Shown one piece after another: positions 45,310 to 56,559 of a stretch of DNA of 64,000 nucleotides. The stretch lies in assembly GCA_026119935.1 (NCBI GenBank), contig JALRMH010000014.1:682001-746000 (forward strand). The letters run 5' to 3'. Below the pieces are notes generated by a model that made no database searches, was not told the DNA's origin, and worked only from the letters and a program-made list of their open reading frames with translations. The first letter of the stretch is position 1. Each line of letters opens with the position of its first letter. The stretch comes from Endothia cerciana. Its lineage: Eukaryota; Ascomycota; Sordariomycetes; Diaporthales; Cryphonectriaceae. A program made the translations under genes and the position numbers.

Positions 45310-46636
45310 ATGGCCGAAGTCGCTGCGGGAGCCCTTGTGGCTGAACAGGTCGTGTCGACAGGCCTGGAGGCCGGGGCCGCTGCCTCGATTGCCAGACCAA
45401 CACAGCCGCTCAAGGCTTCCTTAAGCCAGATCGCCACCTCCGCGCTACAGGATTCTCTGTGAGTGACCGTCCTTGTGCGCCGGGTTGGGCTCAACGCCGG
45501 CGGCGACAGACTGACCACTTTCTAGGCAGGCACTGGCACGCTCGTATCACACCGTCACTGTCATCGGTGACAAGGCATACATCTTTGGCGGCGAGCACGC
45601 CGGCGGAAAGCTCTGCAGTACCGATGTTCACGTCTCATCTCTCCCATCAGAGGCGAAGCCTGCGGCAGAACCCGCCTGCTACCAAGCACTTCCGGTCAGG
45701 GACGCCACCACCGGAGAACTGCTGGTCCCTCTTCCCCGCAAGGGCCATGCTGCGTGCGCAAGGGGCAAGTATCTCCTGGTCCACGGCGGCAGCGCCGAGG
45801 ACGGGACCCCAATAGACGAGGGCGCCTGTATCTGGCTGTGGGATTCAGAGAACTTGCGTTGGGCCAAGGTCCACGCCGCCACTCAGATCGGGAAGACGCT
45901 CGCACCGAGGGCGGGCCATGCGGTCTTCGTGGATGAGAAGCAAGATATTCTGGTCTTGCACGGCGGGAGGACGGCATCGGGCCAGACGGGGGAGACATGG
46001 CTCTACGACTTCAACGCCGTAGCCTGGACCCAGTTGCCATCCTGCCCGGCAGCCCCCGAGGTATCCGCCCTTGTCGGTGACACGCTCTACGGCATCAGCA
46101 CAGACTCGGAGCTCGGGGGGTCCATACACGTCCTGAGGCTCGGCTCAAACGCGACAGAGCGTGCCAGGCCGGACGCGTTGAGGTGGGACAAGGTGGACTT
46201 CCCTACCAACCCGCTAGCCCCGGGGCCAAAATCACGCGTCGGTGCCTCACTACTGCCAATATCGACCGGCTACGGCCGATACTACCTGGTGTACCTACTC
46301 GGGCGCGAGGCGGGCCAAGACAAGGAGGGCGGTCAACAGCTGTTCCGCTCTGACGTTTGGTCGTTGCAGATCCCTTCACGAGGCTTCAACCCCGCGGCTG
46401 TCAAGGATGCCATCCGAGACAAGCTCCCCGGAGTTGTGCAGTCGGGGACCTACAGCTGGGCAGAGGTGGAGATCGTGCCGATAGAGCAGCTTGGGCACGA
46501 GGGAAAGGTTCATCCTGGGCCGAGGGGTTTCTTCGGGGCAAGCCCCTGTACCGATGGAAAGGGCGTTACATTCTGGGGAGGGCTGAACGCCAAGGGGGAG
46601 CAAGAGGCCGATGGATGGATGCTGAGGATTTTGTAA
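45310..46636 (+). CDS. kelch-repeat beta-propeller protein
   Basis: 419 aa from join(45310..45458, 45526..46636). The 67-nt intron (GTGAGT...CTGACCACTTTCTAG) splits the Leu codon at DSL|QAL. After an Ala-rich N-terminus of about 50 residues come kelch blades, recognisable by a double Gly after a beta strand: KAYIFGGEHAGG, YLLVHGGSAEDG, ILVLHGGRTASG, then weaker blades through VTFWGGLNAKGE near the C-terminus. No signal peptide, F-box or BTB domain is seen, so it is probably a cytosolic stand-alone propeller. Similar fungal proteins are often labelled kelch or galactose-oxidase-like, but the copper-site motifs of galactose oxidase are not evident. The biochemical role is unknown. Confidence 0.82.
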
Positions 46637-47582
46637 GGCGGGTTTCCCTGAGGGATGGTGGGATCTGGTAGACCAGATCAGGTCAGGCCGCCGTCCATAG
46701 CACCGCGCCACCTTCCGGTCCCCGCTCACCTCAAATTCAGGTTGTCATTCTTCCCCACGGGGCTCAGCCAGCGTCATCTCAAGGTCTGGTGAAGCAGCGC
46801 CAAAGTCTGCTTGCCCATGCGAATATCAGTATCTGCCGGGCCATGCTCCGGTAAGCCGCCAATGGCTTTAGATGCCCATTCGCCGCCCCCGTCACAGGTC
46901 ACTTCCCACCCGCGACCCCCCTTATCATCACTTACATACACGAGAGCAAGGACTAGCCGCGATATCGACGGATGGGATCAAAGCCGAGCCCGGCTATCCA
47001 ACCTCTGGGGACCCAGCAGCTGCTTTAGGTCGGGGACGAACACAAAGCCATCTTGGACGGTAGAACATTCACAATGACAAACCCGACGGCGGACCGAAAG
47101 ATCTGCCGAGCATAGGCAGCGATATAGAAGAAGGGCCATAAGCTTAAATAGATTCCTTGAAACAGGTCGTGATATCCGGACGACGAGAAGTTGGGGGGGG
47201 CTCACTGAGGGCCAGGGCCAGGGCCAGGGCCAGGGCCAGGGCCAGGGTCAGGGTCACTTCATCTATCTCCATTCTGAACAACCAGCATGCGTTGTCCAGT
47301 CTGTCATGTCAGCCTTGACACGTCCAGTATGATTTCGTGTTGTCGAGACTTGAGAGAGGCAACAGATAGTATTACAACCACCCATGTTTCAAGGCCAATG
47401 GAAGCCTGAAAGTCACCTATCTCCCGGTTGTCGCCTGTTGGGCTGGGCCTGAAAGCAAGTCGACAGCCCGTGCCTGCAGACAGGTCCTTTGTTTACCTGG
47501 CCGCTGCAGCCTCGATAAAGAACTGAAAGAGGTCTCTTTTATTTGTGTCTGGGCCTCTGGGAGCGGCGCCTTCAGATCCCGA
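46637..47582. other. intergenic with hexamer array
   Basis: About 0.95 kb. It includes the GGGCCA/GGGTCA array at 47209-47256. No gene supported. Confidence 0.6.
47209..47256 (+). repeat. GGGCCA x6 + GGGTCA x2 hexamer array
   Basis: Eight contiguous 6-bp units, each with a G triplet. On the + strand four or more G3 tracts separated by 3-nt loops satisfy the usual G-quadruplex pattern. It lies about 330 bp before the DUF2293 gene. Confidence 0.92.
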
Positions 47583-48719
47583 ATGAGCCTGGGTGTCTCC
47601 CTTTTCGGTCAAGGACCTTTGGGCTGCACCGTCTCCTGGCTTCTACAACGACCTTCCATGCCCAATACCACGAGCACATCACTTACGGATCAGAACCCAG
47701 ACATCAAACACAATCATAACGACTCCACACAGCCCATCGTGGTCATACCTCAGGAACTCGGTATAATGGCAGGTGACCCATTTGTAAATCTACGGTCCTT
47801 GCCTCGAGGCTATTCGTTCGTTCGCAAGGGCAACGCTTACGTCACTGGAAAATGCCGCAGACAGACCCAGGCGACCAGTCAGACCGTCTACATAACTCTT
47901 GACAATAAAAAGAAGCAGGTCGGCATCGCTGTCCCCACCGTCATCCTACGTCGCGTGCGTCAACAGGAGTCTGAGACACGAGCAGGCCGGGCCGCCAACG
48001 TACAGAGGCGAGACGCCTCCATCGAGAAGGAATTTGAGAAGACCATCCTGAATGAGTTCCCCCGGATCCCACCCGCATCGCTGCCCAAGATTCTGGAGAC
48101 GGCACTGCAGAAGGGAAAGGGAAAGGTCGGCAGGACGCGGACCCTCACGAGCCTCGAAAAGGCTCGCTTGGCTGTGAGGGCCCACATTCGCCATACCGAG
48201 ACTGCTTACGATCAACTCCTGGGGAGTGGGCATACGAGAGATAAAGCACGAGACCTGGTTGGGCCCCGAGTTGAGTCCATCGCTCGCTCCTGGGGCAGAC
48301 GCTCTGGCCCATCGGCACGACCCAGGTCTGTACGAGCAAAGGCAGCAACTGTCAAGCCATTGACCCCGGGATTGACGGCTATGCTCTCAGCAAAGTCACC
48401 GGCCCCTGGGCCATCAGACGCGAATCGGAAGAACATCCTCACGCAGCTCCTTATAGCCACACCACCCCCTGTGTCAGAAGCAGCGAGGCACGGCAACCGA
48501 CCACTTCCCAACTCGCCAAGTCTCGTCATCGATCTCACAGGTGATGACTCTCCAGGTCTTGCGCGGCATGGCGACGGCCCCTGCGGGAGTTGCGCTGCAG
48601 CAGGGACGCGCTACCTGGTCGACGCAGCGCATCGAGCAATTCATCCAGGTACTTGCGCGGAGACTTCTAGACGGCCCGAGCCTGAGCCCTTTCCGCAACC
48701 TGCGATGCGAGTCCTGTGA
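47583..48719 (+). CDS. DUF2293 domain protein
   Basis: 378 aa in a single frame; ATG 47766 (MAGDPFVNL) is an alternative start that would drop 61 low-complexity residues. After it comes SLPRGYSFVRKGNAYVTGKCRRQT, the usual opening of this fungal family. The DUF2293 core spans about residues 148-240, with FPRIPPASLPKIL, GRTRTL, LAVRAHIRHTETAYDQLL and a closing Ser-Trp. A basic linker and an Ile-Asp-Leu-Thr motif near 320 (LVIDLTGDD), which looks like a SUMO-interacting motif, follow. The last 58 residues after that motif look unlike coding sequence, and a GTGATG donor sits exactly at CTCACAG|GTGATG, so a further intron is possible. Function of DUF2293 is not established. Confidence 0.75.
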   Translation: MSLGVSLFGQGPLGCTVSWLLQRPSMPNTTSTSLTDQNPDIKHNHNDSTQPIVVIPQELGIMAGDPFVNLRSLPRGYSFVRKGNAYVTGKCRRQTQATSQTVYITLDNKKKQVGIAVPTVILRRVRQQESETRAGRAANVQRRDASIEKEFEKTILNEFPRIPPASLPKILETALQKGKGKVGRTRTLTSLEKARLAVRAHIRHTETAYDQLLGSGHTRDKARDLVGPRVESIARSWGRRSGPSARPRSVRAKAATVKPLTPGLTAMLSAKSPAPGPSDANRKNILTQLLIATPPPVSEAARHGNRPLPNSPSLVIDLTGDDSPGLARHGDGPCGSCAAAGTRYLVDAAHRAIHPGTCAETSRRPEPEPFPQPAMRVL

Positions 48720-49370
48720 CAGAAGCACCAAGTCACCTCATAATCTGCCGATAGACGAGGACAACCTTGTGCAGATTAGAGGGCAGATGATTCTTGAGAT
48801 GCCAGAGAAGGGATCCATCCAGAGGACCGGGAACAGCTGAGGAATTCTGCTACCAAAATGTTGGATATAGCTGGGTCCTGCGAGACAGCTTGCATGAGAT
48901 GCAAAATGAAAGACCCGGATTATCTGAATGCCATGAAATGCAAGCAATGAGATTCCATCCGGACCGTGACGTTAAATACGACTCACCCTTGGCCAGGATA
49001 ACCGTGCCGCCTGGGGCGTTCGCGGAGAGATGAAACGCTGTTTTCTGCAAACAAGAAAGGAGACAGCAAGTTCCCTAGTCGGATCGAGCACGTTCTGGGC
49101 GTCAGAGATCCCAGCTTGGGCCATCTCAGCCCCTTTGTTTGTTGTCTAGACCAGGGCTCTCTATGGGAGCCCGGCTGTTCTGCTGCGCAGTTCCCCAACG
49201 ACCTCCGGAGGTCCGGGACCCGGTGGTGGCGAACCGGACGAGATGGTGGACCAGCAAACGGAGATCAATAAATAATGCCATTCCCCTGGATCTTCGGTGT
49301 TCCTTTTGATGCCAAAGATGGATTATCAACAAGTGCGTTAAGCCTTTGTCAACAACACACCTCCGTCATC
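48720..49370. other. intergenic, scytalone dehydratase promoter
   Basis: About 0.65 kb. No gene supported. Confidence 0.5.
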
Positions 49371-50098
49371 ATGGGCTCCATGCCAGCTACTTTCGATGAG
49401 ATCACATTCTCTGGTAAGTCAGGTCGCTCTTCTTTATATAAGACATGGACAAGGTTGCTCACAGTGTACTTGAGATTATCTCGGGTTGAATGCCACTCTC
49501 TTTGAGTGGGCCGATAGCTATGATGCCAAGGACTGGGAGCGTTTGAGCAGATGCATTGCTCCTACAATCCGGGTAAGTTCCCAACCCCCTCCCCTCCGGA
49601 AGAAGAGGAGATGAAGAAGAAACCAAAAGAATTCCGAAATTCATCCTCTCGCAGGTGGACTACCGCTCCTTTCTTGGCAAGATATGGGAAGCTATGCCCG
49701 CTTCCGAGTTCCTCGCCATGATCAGCGACACCTCCGTACTAGGCAGCCCCTTGCTGCGCACACAGCACTTTATCGGCGGCTCGCGCTGGGAGAAGGTCTC
49801 GGATACTGAGGTCATCGGGCACCACCAGCTGCGCGTGCCGCATCAGGTCTACACGGACTCGTCACTCAAGAAGGTCAAGCTGAAGGGCCATGCACACAGC
49901 TACAACAAGCACTGGTACAGGAAGGTGAACGGTGCGTGGAAGTTTGCGGGCCTGGCACCGGACATCAAGTGGGGCGAGTATGAGTTCGACAAGATCTTTG
50001 AGAGTGGTAGGGAGAATTTTGGTGAAGGGGAGAAGATGGATGAGGAGACGGGGGATGTAGAAGGAATTAGGGAGGTGCAGGCTGCGGTTGCTGTTTAG
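49371..50098 (+). CDS. SCD1: scytalone dehydratase
   Basis: 194 aa from join(49371..49413, 49475..49572, 49655..50098). It dehydrates scytalone to 1,3,8-trihydroxynaphthalene and vermelone to 1,8-DHN in DHN-melanin synthesis. The numbering falls exactly on the rice-blast enzyme: Tyr30, Asp31, Tyr50, His85, His110, Ser129 and Asn131 are all present. The flanking sequences DEITFSDYLGL, RTQHFIGG, RVPHQVY and KGHAHSYNKHWY are conserved. Intron positions (after FSG| and after IR|) break early in the chain and leave a long last exon. Relative to the 172-aa Magnaporthe protein there is an acidic C-terminal extension of about 20 residues (GEGEKMDEETGD onward). Val75, the site of the V75M carpropamid-resistance change in rice blast, is the wild-type residue. 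No polyketide synthase or naphthol reductase lies in the window. Confidence 0.95.
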
Positions 50099-50645
50099 AT
50101 GCTGCGCGTGCCTTCGAACTACACTACATGTCTTCGATGCCCCATGAAGAGAATAGAAACTGTGATGCAAATCCCTTGAGGAAACACGGGGAGACTCGGT
50201 GAGACGCTACGGCCGAGTGCAGGGTGGGAGGCATTTGCTTGTCTCGAAGTTCGAGCATATTAAAGCCTTGCTTGAGCTTTTGTGTCGACAAGATTCCGTT
50301 CGGGCCAAGGCCTTGCTGTTGTGGGCTTCGTAGGTGAAATCGCTTGGACAACACTCCTTTGTGGGGGACCCAAGGGGTTTTCTCTAGACCGCTGCTCTTG
50401 AAAGCACTCTCCTTCCGTACACTACCCGATGTGACGTGAAGATGCCATAAGTTCGTGGGTCCGCTTGAAGTGGCTCGGGCGTGTGCAATCGCGGACGTGG
50501 AATTTGGACACAACGGCTCACACCGAGCGAGGCAATAGTGTCCAAAGGGTGGGGATAATCACATAAGACCCTACATTACGTGCCAAGGCCAGTAGAGAGA
50601 TGCCTTTGCCTCCTAGGATCTGTGTGGTGATCTTTGATGATTCAC
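50099..50645. other. intergenic between convergent genes
   Basis: About 0.55 kb between the stop codons of scytalone dehydratase and the MFS gene. No gene. Confidence 0.6.
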
Positions 50646-52327
50646 TTACTTCAGTAGATCCACGTTGGGTGAGTCGGCAGGTCCTTTCTCCTTGCGCTGC
50701 TTTTCCGCCCTCGCCCGCCACGTCCCCCCCCATTTGATGGTAGCACACAGTCCCAACGCGCCCAGCACCATGAGCACTGCCGAGATAGTACTGAACCAAC
50801 CCACGCCGATCGACTCAATAGCAGGCAGCACGACCGCCGAGCCTACGGCGCCAAACAGATAGCGCACCATGAAATTTCCCGCCACTGCCTCGGCGCTCTT
50901 ATTCCGCGCCTGCGCGACATCCAGACAGTACGTGTTCAGACTTGGGAAACAGAAACTCTGCGCCACGCCCTGCAGGAACATGAATATCACCGGAAGCGGG
51001 ATCCCGCCCACGGCCCTGTCGACGGACCAACCGTAGATCAGCATAGAGGCCGGAATAACGATGCCCATGAACTCAACGCAACTCCTGAGACGGTCCTCAG
51101 CGACACGCTGGCCGTCTCGTTTGGTGATCCAGCGCTTCACGATGTAGTCTGCCCACCGGCCGCCGCCCAGCGTTCCCACGACACAGCCCGTCCCAGGCGC
51201 GAGGTAGAATAACCCAGACTGCAGCGGTGTCTGGAGATGGAAACGTGGGTTGAGGACATAACGGATGGGCGTGAGGAGACTGTACTGGTTCCATACAAGT
51301 GTACCTGATCCCAGGGCTACTAGGACGAGGTTCGGAGACTTTAGCAGCAGGCCGATCGGGCGCAGGGGGCAGGTCACCCGGGCGAGGTACTTGGCCTTGT
51401 CCATCCTCGTAGGAAGGTTGGAGAGGATCACTTTCTTGCTATTCTTGTCCATGACCATCGTCTCGCGCAGCAAGAAAAATGGACCAATGATGCCGACTCC
51501 AGCGAGGCCTGTCTGCAGCCAGAAGATGACGCGCCAGGAGGTGAATGTACAGATGATTCCCCCAATGAGCGGGCCGATCGTGGGCCCGATGAGGGCGCCG
51601 GTGTAGAACCACGAGAGGGCCGTGGCGCGCTCGGTCGGATGAAATAAGTCTCCTATTATGGCAGGCCCAATAACCAGGAAAGCTGTGGCGAAGAAAGCAG
51701 TGAACATCCGGAATATGAAGAATGCTGCGATATTTGGGGCCAATGCCGTGGCAATGGAGCAGAGGAAAAATATGGCGCCGGTTGTCAAGCAGGACTTGCA
51801 CATGTGTCAGCGGAAACTTCACTCCCACGTTTGATATCAACGAGCCGAATAGAAGGCGGGCGAATACTGACCGTCTTCCGTCCGATCACTTGGCATAGAG
51901 GTCCCCAGAAACACGGGCTGAGTGCCATAAAGACGAGGTATAGCGCATTGCTAAGGCTAACCATGGACCCCGTAGTATGAAACGACGCAGCGACCTCCGG
52001 AATGGCGCTGAGGATTGTCGTGGAAGATATGGGCGACAGAAGACCACACCACGCCATAACGGTGACCATGAGCGTCTTCCGGTGCGATGGGAACCGGTCA
52101 TAGGGGCTCACCGAAGATTCGGCGCCCTCGATCTCAGAATCGTCGGATGTCACCACGGCAGCCTCGACCGTAGAGTCCAAAATTTGGGCTGTCTGACCCA
52201 GCTTGGCGCCCACAACGTCTAAGACTTGAGTCAGTACTCCGTATGCTATTCGAGGTTCGTTATAGAGCGATGGCGTACCTCTCTCGCCGGGCGCCCTTTG
52301 GCTCGGGTTCACCTCTGTGACAACCAT
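50646..52327 (-). CDS. MFS drug:H+ antiporter (DHA1, 12-TM)
   Basis: 534 aa from join(52327..51872, 51794..50646). A second small intron is likely at 52278-52225 (54 nt, GTACGC donor, ACTGACT branch, CAAG acceptor), in frame and stop-free; splicing it would give 516 aa. Signatures are the cytosolic start SPYDRFPSHRKTLMVTVMAW, LYLVFMALSPCFWGPLCQVIGRKT (motif A region), ALAPNIAAFFIFRMF, and TALSWFYTGALIGPTIGPLIGG (motif C, the antiporter motif), then WRVIFWLQ. The DHA1 group contains many metabolite and toxicant exporters. It is convergent with scytalone dehydratase, so shared regulation is not implied by a common promoter. Substrate unknown. Confidence 0.88.
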
Positions 52328-53044
52328 TTCGGTAGTGACTCTGATATTTGAAGTCGTGCACTAGATCATGGGCAGATTCTGTCTTGACAAGAAGAGACAG
52401 ATCTAACGCTGGTACTTATATGCGTTTCCAAATTCAAGCCCAAGTTCCGAGCTCCGGAGCGGGTCTATCATACGAACAGCAAGCAGCGGTCAGAGTCGCG
52501 CCGACAACACATCACAGGGCAATTTTTCGCTCTCTAGCTTCCCTACAGCAACCCATTGCAAACTTGGGCAGCAAATGAAAGAAAGCGAAGACTCTTTACG
52601 CATCGAAAGGTCAGGCTTCCAGTCTCGGATATAGCACGGGAACGCTCGCGGGAGTAGTCGTGCTTCGTTGCTCGTATGAGCTGCTGGGCTGCTGTGACTC
52701 GGGTACCGGTAACCGGGACAGGACCCGGTCTGCCTCTTTGGCGACTCAGATCTCCCGGCAACAATGGTGAACTTCGCCGGGTTTTATCGCATAGAAGCAT
52801 CTGTACACCAAATCAAGTAAAGACTGGCTCGAGAACAAGCCCCAGCCGGAGGAAATTTGCCTTGGGGTTGTGAGAGCGGTGCGGGAGGAGACGAATCTCG
52901 CGTCGGTCAGCGCTTGTTAGTCGTCAAAAGCCATGATGGTTTTTTGGAGTCCAAGTCCTGACAAAATCATAATTTGAAGCCACAAATAAGTCTGAGGCTA
53001 CTTCGAGCTTCCAAGAATACAGGCCATTCGAGGACGTGCTAAGA
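52328..53044. other. intergenic, MFS promoter
   Basis: About 0.7 kb. No gene supported. It contains a partly palindromic GGTACCGGTAACCGG stretch near 52699-52713. Confidence 0.55.
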
Positions 53045-56000
53045 CTAGCTTAACAGCTCCTTGATGTCCTCGATGCGCTGCATTTTCCTTTCTTCATCGT
53101 TCATCATTCCCAGAGATGTGGCACTGCCAATAGCGCATGTCAGCTTCTGAGCTAGTTCGATCGGAGAGATGCCTGTATAAGTTGGGTTGAATGGGGGTTT
53201 TCGATGTAGACGCACATGAACTTCTTCCTTTCCTGCACCTTCAGCATCCTCTCCTCTACACTGTCCTTCACAATGAAACGATAAACCCTCACCTCATCCT
53301 CCTGCCCCATACGATGCACGCGGTCAATGGCCTGAGCTTCCACTGCGAAGCTCCACCATGGGTCCATCATGAAGACTCGCTTCGCCGATGTCAAGTTCAG
53401 TCCCACGCCACCAGATTTTAGAGAAATAAGCAGGACCGTGAACTTCTCGGTATCGCGAAATTCGGTTAGCACGCCTGCGCGAGACTTCTGGGCTAGGGAT
53501 CCATCAAAGCGTAGGAACTTCATGTTGGCTTTTGACAAGGCAGGCTCGATGAGTGTCATGAAGGAGGTGAACTGGCTGAAGACGACAGACTTCATCCGCG
53601 GGTGTTCTTTGCGCAGGGCCCGTAGGTGCTTCATCAGGGCGACGACCTTGGCAGAGGAAGAGTTGACGCCGAGCCGCTGAAGGCTGATGCGCGGAGTCGT
53701 CTGCCCAGGCCTCACCTCAGGATCATCGTCGTGCCGGACGACCTCGAACAGGTCTCGAGAATTAATAGGCTCACGACAGTTGAAACATTTCGGGGTGGCA
53801 TGGCGATCACTCTGGTGTTTAATATAATCGAGGAGGCATTTTTTACAAGCTGAGTGCCAACATCCTGTCACGGTCTGCTCAATCATGGGCTCCTCGCAAC
53901 AGACCGGGCACTCACTCGCGGCCTCGTCTCGGATCTGCTGCAGCACATGGGCCCCAAAGGCATTGGCATCCTTTTCATCGTCGGTAGCCGCGGTGAATCG
54001 TTCGATTAGCGACGACAAGTCCATATCATCAGCAAAACCAGTAGCTGCGTCGGCGCTCGCGGCAGCTACTTCTTCATCTGCCAAGATCTCGTGGTTGCGG
54101 ACAAGAGCTGGGTGACAACAGCTCTGACGCAGACGTAGAAGCTGGGCAAAGATGGTCGTGAAAGCTTTCATGACCGTCCCCGCCCGGACGTTATCTTGAA
54201 ATGTTCTCTTGGCGCGGGTGAAGATGTAGTCATAGATGTTTCGCTCAGCCTCCGAAAACTCGACATCGACAACCTTTAAATGCTTTGCAGGCAGAGCGAC
54301 AAGCGCGTCACCGGCGGGGGTCTTCATGTCCTTGGTTCGCCGCATGACCAGCGGCTCCAACACCGTCTGCACAACGTCCAAGGCCTTCACGAAATTGCCC
54401 GACTCGAAAGGCACGGTAATGAATGTACGCCAGAACGAGAAATTGTTCCAGGGCTCCACCCTGAGGAACCGAACGAGACTGAAAAGGTCCTCGAGTTTGT
54501 TGACGATAGGGGTACCGGTGAGCACCCATCTGTGCTCGGTGGAGAGCTCGTAGCACGCCTTTGCGGTCTTTGACTGCCGATTCTTGATGTTGTGAGCCTC
54601 GTCGAGGATGATTCTAAAAAAGTTTACCGAAAAAAGGCCGCGGTGGCCAACCATGCTGCCACCCTTGGACGCTATCTGTGTGAACTCGGAGAGAACAATA
54701 CCATAACTGGTAATGAGGATGTCCGGAACCGTTTTTGCGTTGGCTGAGCAGCAAAGGGCCCGAAGATCGGCTATCTTGTCGTTCCCGTAATACACCATCG
54801 AGTTCAGGGTCCCTTCCTTCGACGCGTTCTCGGCCTCGCTCTGCCACTGCGCAAGAAGCGACATAGGTGCGACAACCAAAGTGGTGCGGGAATTCACGCC
54901 AACTGCTGACGAAGGCAGACGTAGAAGGTCGTTGACGGACATGATGCCAGTGCTCGAGATCCTGGCATCCTCGGCGGCTTCTAACCGATGTGTGTGAATT
55001 AAACTGAGCATTTGGATGGTCTTGCCGAGGCCCATCTCATCGGCGAGGATACCGCCTAGGCAATGCTGCTCCTGGACGGGGAAGTCGAGAGACAAGTCCC
55101 CAGAGTAAGGATTCATGTAGAAGCATGGCTGGTCAGCCACGCGAGGCACGTTCTTGTCGTCAAAGTCTTTAGCCGGCCAAGTATATTCCTCCCAAAGAGG
55201 ATGCATCGATGCTTCCCGCCGTTTCTCCCTCTCATCCTTTTCCTTGGACAACATCCAGTGAAGAGCCTGTTTCTGGTAAGGACGAAGCGTCATTGCGAAT
55301 GATTCGCTCGGTTCTGCCTCTGGAGTTGTGAAGTCAAATGATTGTGCCTTCCTGTAGAGCGAGTCAAGCTGGTCCTGTCGTAGTTCTTCACCGTCCTCGT
55401 CCTCTGAAGGCGTGGACGACCCGGCTTCCCCATTTCTTGGTTTTGGGGGTTCTTTGTCGCGCTTCTCCGCAAGATCAGCTGCGTCGAGCAGGCCCTGGCG
55501 CTGGTGTCGAGCAGCGGCAGCATTCATCTTGGACGGGTCCAAGCCGATCTCCTGGAACAGCCTGACCAAGGACACCTGGCGCATACGAAGCGGCGCGACG
55601 TTTTCTTCGAGGAGACGTCCGGGGTCGCGCCGCTTCGTATGCGCCAGGTGTCCTTGGTCAGAATTATCTGAGAGTCGAAAGCCTCGTCGCTCGAACGCCG
55701 ACCTGAGCAAGGAACAGCGCAATTGGAGGAAGACGGTGTCGTTGGTTCTGAGCCTCTCAGGTGCGTAGACGCAGGTCCCCTCGAACTTGCAAACCTTCTG
55801 GTCAATCAAACAGGAGACCCAATCCGCGGTGTCCTTGGCCAGGCGACCAATCTCCATGCCTTTGTCGTTGGTGAATCGAACGATGACATCAACCTTCTTC
55901 ACGGCGGCTAAGCTGGCTTTCTTGGGAGGCTGGATCTTCTGCCGCTCGATCTTAACAACATCGCCGTGATGGAGCAGACCGGTGCCACTTCTTGTCGCCC

Positions 56001-56559
56001 ACCCTTCCGCACCAAAGGCACCGATATACCGGGAGTCGGGCATGGACCTGACAAGGTCGTGTGGCGCTGCATCGGCATCTGGTGGCCTGGTCTCGTGGGC
56101 TTCCGTCTTCGACATTACGGCCAGCTGGGTAAATATCTGCTTGCCGGTCTTCTTGTTCATGTTCTTCCAGGTCCCGTCAAAGTACATATTGACGGCCGTC
56201 TCGATATTATTGCCGCAGTTATCTCGAATGATATCCAGTACATCAGGATTAACTTTGTCCCCGACGAGGGTCTCGAAGGTGACCTGGTCGAAGGCCAAAG
56301 ACGTCGCGCGGACCGATCTCGAAGGCCCAGCTTCGACGTCGGGCAGCCGCGACGACGACGAGGGAAAGGGGGAGGGGGGGGAAGAGGGGGGGGGACGATG
56401 TGCATGATCAACGAGAGACTTGGCCGGCGCGGCGGGGAGCACGGGCGCTGGGCTGGAGGGGCCTGAGAAGGCGGCGTCATCCTCAGGATCTGCAAAGAAT
56501 CGCCTCTTTTTTGCTGGAGGCTCGCCGTCAGCATGGGACTCGATTGCGCGAGTCACCAT
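53045..56559 (-). CDS. RAD5: Rad5-type DNA helicase/E3 ligase (HIRAN, SNF2, RING)
   Basis: 1140 aa from join(56559..53216, 53123..53045). In yeast Rad5 drives error-free post-replication repair: it polyubiquitinates PCNA with Ubc13-Mms2 and reverses forks. Order here: basic KKRR signal (17-20), a UBA-like helical segment (about 92-130), HIRAN near 178-300 (RYIGAFGAEGWATRSG onward), SNF2 ATPase with DEMGLGKT and DEAH, a C3HC4 RING (CPVCCEEP...CWHSACKKC...CFNC), and the helicase C half ending GGVGLNL, DRVHRMGQ. The last splice (AT|GTGCGT...GGCAG) restores the conserved KKFIATSLGMM...IEDIKELLS ending; without it the tail is unrelated. Between HIRAN and SNF2 the coding sequence carries a perfect 38-bp inverted repeat (55562-55599 / 55624-55661), reading about residues 300-333. 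It may be a local rearrangement. It shares a 454-bp divergent promoter with the next gene. Confidence 0.93.
55562..55661. repeat. perfect 38-bp inverted repeat, 24-nt loop, inside RAD5
   Basis: Arms 55562-55599 and 55624-55661 are exact reverse complements (CTGACCAAGGACACCTGG... at each outer end). Because it is a palindrome, both DNA strands translate to the same short peptide (KDTWRIRSG) in one frame. The arm nearer SNF2 (55562-55599) encodes RMRQVSLVRLF, which fits the family. The other arm encodes DQGHLAHTKRR, which looks foreign. Hence the second arm is probably a fold-back copy or an assembly error. Confidence 0.95.

Noticed and set aside
55412..55805. Frames on both strands sharing the peptide KDTWRIRSG
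   Set aside because: The shared peptide is a by-product of the perfect palindrome inside RAD5; neither frame is a gene.
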